Source of the DNA: Oxalobacteraceae bacterium UBA5157
GTDB taxonomy: Bacteria; Pseudomonadota; Gammaproteobacteria; Burkholderiales; Burkholderiaceae_D
NCBI GenBank assembly: GCA_002415335.1
Contig: DHXL01000146.1
Coordinates: 359-9,817, forward strand
Direction: 5' to 3'
Length of the DNA stretch: 9,459 bases
Shown: one piece after another, positions 6,813 through 9,459 of the stretch
How positions within the stretch are numbered: position 1 is the stretch's first letter
How the letters are laid out: the number at the start of each line of letters is the position of its first letter
The notes under the pieces: model-generated
The model's input: only the letters and a program-made list of their open reading frames with translations
Told to the model about the DNA's origin: nothing
Databases searched by the model: none
Program-made: the position numbers and the translations under genes

Positions 6813-6870
6813 GGCACCACAAGAAGCCGCGAACATGCACGGCTGCCCTGGAAGTTGATGGAGGTTGCGC

Positions 6871-7716
6871 CTATGCCGGAACCGCGGCCAGGCGCGCGAC
6901 GATTTCCTTGCGGTACCGATTCAATTCCTGCACGCTGCCGAAGCTGCGCTCGAACAACAGCGACACATTGTGCAAGATGCGCTCGACCACCTTCTTTTCC
7001 CACTCGCCGTCGAACTTGATCTGGCTGTCCAGCCAGCGCTCGAGCCACTCAGGGTCCGGCAGCCGCGACTGCACGGTGTCGTTCGGGAACAATGACTGAT
7101 TGACGTGCAGGTTGGTCGGGTGCAGCGGCTTTTCGGTGCGCCGCGCCGATGCCATCAGGACGCCAATCTTGGCGAATGCGGCGCGCGCGGTGTCGCCGAC
7201 CTCGACCAATGCCTTCTTCATGTAGCGCAGATAAGCGCCGCCGTGGCGCGCTTCATCCTGGCTGATGATTTTGTAAATGTGTTTGATGACCGGCTCACTG
7301 TGCCAGTCGGATGCGCAGCGATACCAGTGATTCAAGCGGATTTCGCCGCAGAAATGCATCATCAGCGTTTCGAGCGGTGGGGCCGGATCGAATTCGAAGC
7401 GGACGTTGTGCAATTCCTCTTCGGTCGGCACTAATTCCGGACGGAAGCGCCGCAGATATTCCATCAAGACCAGCGAGTGCTTTTGTTCCTCGAAAAACCA
7501 GACCGACATGAACGCACAAAAATCGCTGTCTCCGCGATTGTCGCGCAGGAACATTTCGGTTGCAGGAAGCGCCGACCATTCGGTGATCGCATTCATGCGG
7601 ATGGTCTGGGCCTGCTCGTCGGACAGCTTGCTCGCGTCGAATTGATCCCATGGAATGTCTTTGTCCATGCTCCAGCGGACTTGCTCAAGCGATTTGAATA
7701 ATTCTGGGTACAGCAT
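6871..7716 (-). CDS. Ferritin-like diiron protein, acyl-ACP-desaturase-like; substrate unknown
   Basis: 281 residues, mostly helical, no signal peptide or membrane segment. It shows the ligand order of a carboxylate-bridged diiron four-helix bundle: a first-helix Glu (Glu46 or Glu54), Glu77-x-x-His80 in FFEEQKHS, Glu125 in CGEIRLNHW, and Glu155-x-x-His158 in SQDEARHGG. The spacings (48 residues between the first ExxH Glu and Glu125, then 30) resemble soluble acyl-ACP desaturases (53 and 33), but the rest of the sequence is not typical of them. Oxidation, desaturation or hydroxylation of an acyl or other substrate is therefore an inference; a non-enzymatic ferritin-like role is possible. The ATG at 7716 has AAGG upstream. 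First gene of a likely operon: the next gene, rfaE2, starts 34 to 58 bases on. Confidence 0.75.
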   Translation of the reverse strand: MLYPELFKSLEQVRWSMDKDIPWDQFDASKLSDEQAQTIRMNAITEWSALPATEMFLRDNRGDSDFCAFMSVWFFEEQKHSLVLMEYLRRFRPELVPTEEELHNVRFEFDPAPPLETLMMHFCGEIRLNHWYRCASDWHSEPVIKHIYKIISQDEARHGGAYLRYMKKALVEVGDTARAAFAKIGVLMASARRTEKPLHPTNLHVNQSLFPNDTVQSRLPDPEWLERWLDSQIKFDGEWEKKVVERILHNVSLLFERSFGSVQELNRYRKEIVARLAAVPA

Positions 7717-7745
7717 ATTGGCCTTGCTGGTGAGTTAAGTACTTG

Positions 7746-7754
7746 ATTCTACCA
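7746..7754 (-). promoter_or_regulatory. Candidate extended -10 promoter for the diiron protein operon
   Basis: On the minus strand TGGTAGAAT gives an extended -10 (TG, one base, TAGAAT with 5 of 6 matches), with no good -35. Transcription would start near 7739, giving a leader of about 23 bases before ATG 7716. Confidence 0.35.
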
Positions 7755-7932
7755 AGAAAAGCGACTCGTTACATTATCCGGGATGCGCGCCCGCGAGGCC
7801 GCGTCGGCTTGCGATCCGCTCAAGCGAATGCGATACGAAGCGAGCCGAATGCAGAATCGCCTATTGAAAAATCGGGCTTGGCGTGGTCTTTTTGTTACAG
7901 TATCCAGATTACTCGCTCACCGCCCGCTGCCA

Positions 7933-9120
7933 ATGCCGCCGATCGATACGCCAGAACTGCCGCGCCATATTCCCCGCACCGTTTGGCTGCTCGGCATTGT
8001 CAGCCTGCTGATGGACCTTTCATCTGAAATGATCCACGGCTTGCTGCCGGTATTCATGGTGACCGTATTAGCCGCGAGTGCCACCACGGTCGGCGTGATC
8101 GAGGGCGTGGCCGAGGCGACCTCCTTGATCGTCAAAGTGTTTTCCGGTGCCCTGAGTGACTATATCGGCAAGCGCAAATGGCTGGCCGTGTTCGGCTATG
8201 GACTGGCGGCGGTGACCAAACCGCTGTTCGCGCTCGCCGGCGGCGTCGGCATGGTATTTAGCGCGCGCCTCATCGACCGCATCGGCAAAGGCATTCGCGG
8301 CGCGCCGCGCGACGCGCTGATTGCCGATGTCACGCCGCCCGGCATGCGCGGTGCGGCATTCGGCTTGCGCCAGGCGCTGGACACGGTGGGCGCATTCCTC
8401 GGTCCGCTGTTGGCGATGGCGTTGATGCTGCTGTGGGCCGACGACTTCCGCGCGGTGTTCTGGGTCGCGGTGATTCCGGCGTTCCTGGCGCTGCCGATGC
8501 TGATCTTCGGCGTGCGCGAGCCGCCCCGCCTGGCACCGCTTCAGCGGCCCTCATCGCCGATTTCACGCGCCGGCTTGCGGCGGCTTCCGCACGATTACTG
8601 GTGGGCCGTGACCATCGGCGCGATGCTTACGCTAGCGCGCTTTTCCGAAGCCTTCCTGGTATTGCGCGCGCAACAGAGCGGCCTAGCGCTGGCGTTGATT
8701 CCGTTGGTGCTGATTGTGATGAATGTCGTGTATGCGGCGTGCGCCTATCCGTTTGGAAAGCTGGCCGACAGGATGCGCCGCCGCAGCTTGCTGGCGTTCG
8801 GTATCGTGCCGCTGATCGTCGCCGACGTATTGCTGGCGCACGCCGCGCAATTGACGTGGATCGGCGCCGGGTTGGTCCTCTGGGGCGTTCATATGGCCGC
8901 GACGCAAGGCTTGCTGGCCGCGATGGTGGCCGATGCGGCACCCGAGAACTTGCGCGGCACTGCGTTCGGGTTTTTCAATCTGGCCAGCGGCGTCGCGATG
9001 CTGGTGGCAAGCGTGCTGGCCGGCGTGTTATGGGATCAGCTCGGCGCCGCGGCAACCTTCTATGCCGGAGCGCTATTCGCAGTCATTGCATTGCTATTGC
9101 TGTTGGTGCGCAGGCGATGA
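7933..9120 (+). CDS. Major facilitator superfamily (MFS) transporter
   Basis: Inner-membrane transporter of 395 residues from the chosen ATG, with a run of hydrophobic segments consistent with 12 helices. The MFS loop motif after helix 2 is GALSDYIGKRKWL, and its second-half counterpart is GKLADRMRRRSLL. The loop RLIDRIGKGIRGAPRDALIAD, followed by RGAAFGLRQALDTVGAFLGP, is characteristic of a bacterial MFS subgroup of mostly unassigned substrate, so I do not name a cargo; drug or small-molecule efflux is possible. The start is uncertain: the frame stays open upstream with ATGs at 7783, 7828 and 7849, but the added residues are polar and unlike a helix-1 leader, and none of the candidates has a strong ribosome binding site. 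Divergent from the diiron protein gene. Confidence 0.88.
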   Translation: MPPIDTPELPRHIPRTVWLLGIVSLLMDLSSEMIHGLLPVFMVTVLAASATTVGVIEGVAEATSLIVKVFSGALSDYIGKRKWLAVFGYGLAAVTKPLFALAGGVGMVFSARLIDRIGKGIRGAPRDALIADVTPPGMRGAAFGLRQALDTVGAFLGPLLAMALMLLWADDFRAVFWVAVIPAFLALPMLIFGVREPPRLAPLQRPSSPISRAGLRRLPHDYWWAVTIGAMLTLARFSEAFLVLRAQQSGLALALIPLVLIVMNVVYAACAYPFGKLADRMRRRSLLAFGIVPLIVADVLLAHAAQLTWIGAGLVLWGVHMAATQGLLAAMVADAAPENLRGTAFGFFNLASGVAMLVASVLAGVLWDQLGAAATFYAGALFAVIALLLLLVRRR

Positions 9121-9211
9121 TGCTCGCCGGCGGCCGTCGAGCGCCTGCTGCCACCGCGATGCCCACCGCACGGACGGTGGCGGCATGCGCCCCGGACTTG
9201 GATCGCCGCCT

Positions 9212-9459
9212 TCAGCTCTTCTTCGGTGGTGATTTGCGCTTGCGCGGTGTGGCCGCGGCCTTCGCGCTGTCGGGCGCAGCAGCGGGCGGCGGAGCGGCTT
9301 GCTTTTCCGACGCCATTGCGGTCGTGACCGCCTGCTTGAATTGGTCCTGCAGCATGTTCCACCATGCGGCGGGATTGCCCGCCGCTGCCGACAGGCCGGC
9401 GGCTTCGGTCGGTGACGAGGCGGCCTTTGGCGCATTCCCGGACGCGGCTTCGGATTCGG
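9212..9459 (-). CDS. C-terminal end of a PhaM-like PHA granule regulatory protein (5' part outside window)
   Basis: An open frame enters from the right edge and ends at a TGA (9214-9212), giving 81 complete codons. The visible tail contains NPAAWWNMLQDQFKQAVTTAM (about residues 33-53 of the fragment, one residue group with paired Trp), then an Ala/Pro-rich linker, and a basic end TPRKRKSPPKKS. This layout matches the C-terminus of PhaM-family proteins in betaproteobacteria, which bind PHB synthase and granules and contact DNA through a Lys-rich tail. Only the tail is in view, and low-complexity Ala/Lys tails are not diagnostic, so a histone-like or other protein cannot be excluded. Convergent with the MFS gene, 91 bases apart. 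Confidence 0.55.
   Translation of the reverse strand, partial: ESEAASGNAPKAASSPTEAAGLSAAAGNPAAWWNMLQDQFKQAVTTAMASEKQAAPPPAAAPDSAKAAATPRKRKSPPKKS

Noticed and set aside
9150..9181. GCCACCG and CGGTGGC arms downstream of the MFS gene as a possible terminator.
   Set aside because: Only 7 paired bases with an 18-base loop (or 6 with a shorter loop) and no T-run follows; not convincing.
9060..9435. Two other minus-strand open frames across the MFS 3' end and the right edge.
   Set aside because: Arg/Pro/His-rich shadows; the frame ending at 9212 has the protein-like tail with WWNMLQDQF.
1..9459. Search for CRISPR arrays, insertion sequences, prophage, toxin-antitoxin or defence genes, tRNA and rRNA.
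   Set aside because: No direct-repeat arrays, transposase motifs or RNA gene signatures were seen; all large frames are explained by ordinary chromosomal genes.

Overview
The window looks like an ordinary chromosomal stretch of a GC-rich betaproteobacterium, most likely Burkholderiales and perhaps Oxalobacteraceae. The grounds are a cytochrome c oxidase subunit II with a fused C-terminal cytochrome c domain, the bioC / comF / trmL gene neighbourhood, a stand-alone heptose adenylyltransferase, and a PhaM-like tail at the right edge. The family-level placement is inference from gene content and protein style; no database search was run.

Layout, left to right. (1) 1-2069, minus strand: the 5' part of ctaD (cut by the left edge) preceded by the complete coxB/ctaC, i.e. 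the start of an aa3/caa3-type haem-copper oxidase operon. (2) 2070-2459: a 390-base gene-free leader and promoter region. It holds a 14-bp perfect hairpin and an 18-bp perfect palindrome that carries the best -10 box for the oxidase operon. (3) 2460-3416, minus: a BioC-type SAM methyltransferase. Divergent from it, 3481-5254, plus: comF, trmL and a periplasmic PCuAC-type copper chaperone. (4) 5263-7716, minus: three genes read in the order diiron ferritin-like/desaturase-like protein, hldC/rfaE2 heptose-1-phosphate adenylyltransferase, and an R. etli-type (class 3) L-asparaginase. (5) 7933-9120, plus: an MFS transporter. (6) 9212-9459, minus: the 3' end of a gene with an Ala/Pro/Lys-rich tail resembling PhaM, a polyhydroxyalkanoate granule regulator.

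The clearest functional link is between the oxidase and the copper chaperone. CoxB carries a complete CuA site that must be metallated in the periplasm, and a PCuAC protein, a family known to supply copper for CuA assembly, is encoded about 2.7 kb away. The other genes are housekeeping: biotin precursor methylation, tRNA wobble methylation, LPS heptose activation and asparagine breakdown.

I found no new multi-gene system, mobile element, CRISPR array, tRNA or rRNA. Most points worth a second look are the regulatory architecture upstream of coxB, the uncharacterised diiron protein, and several non-ATG or ambiguous starts.
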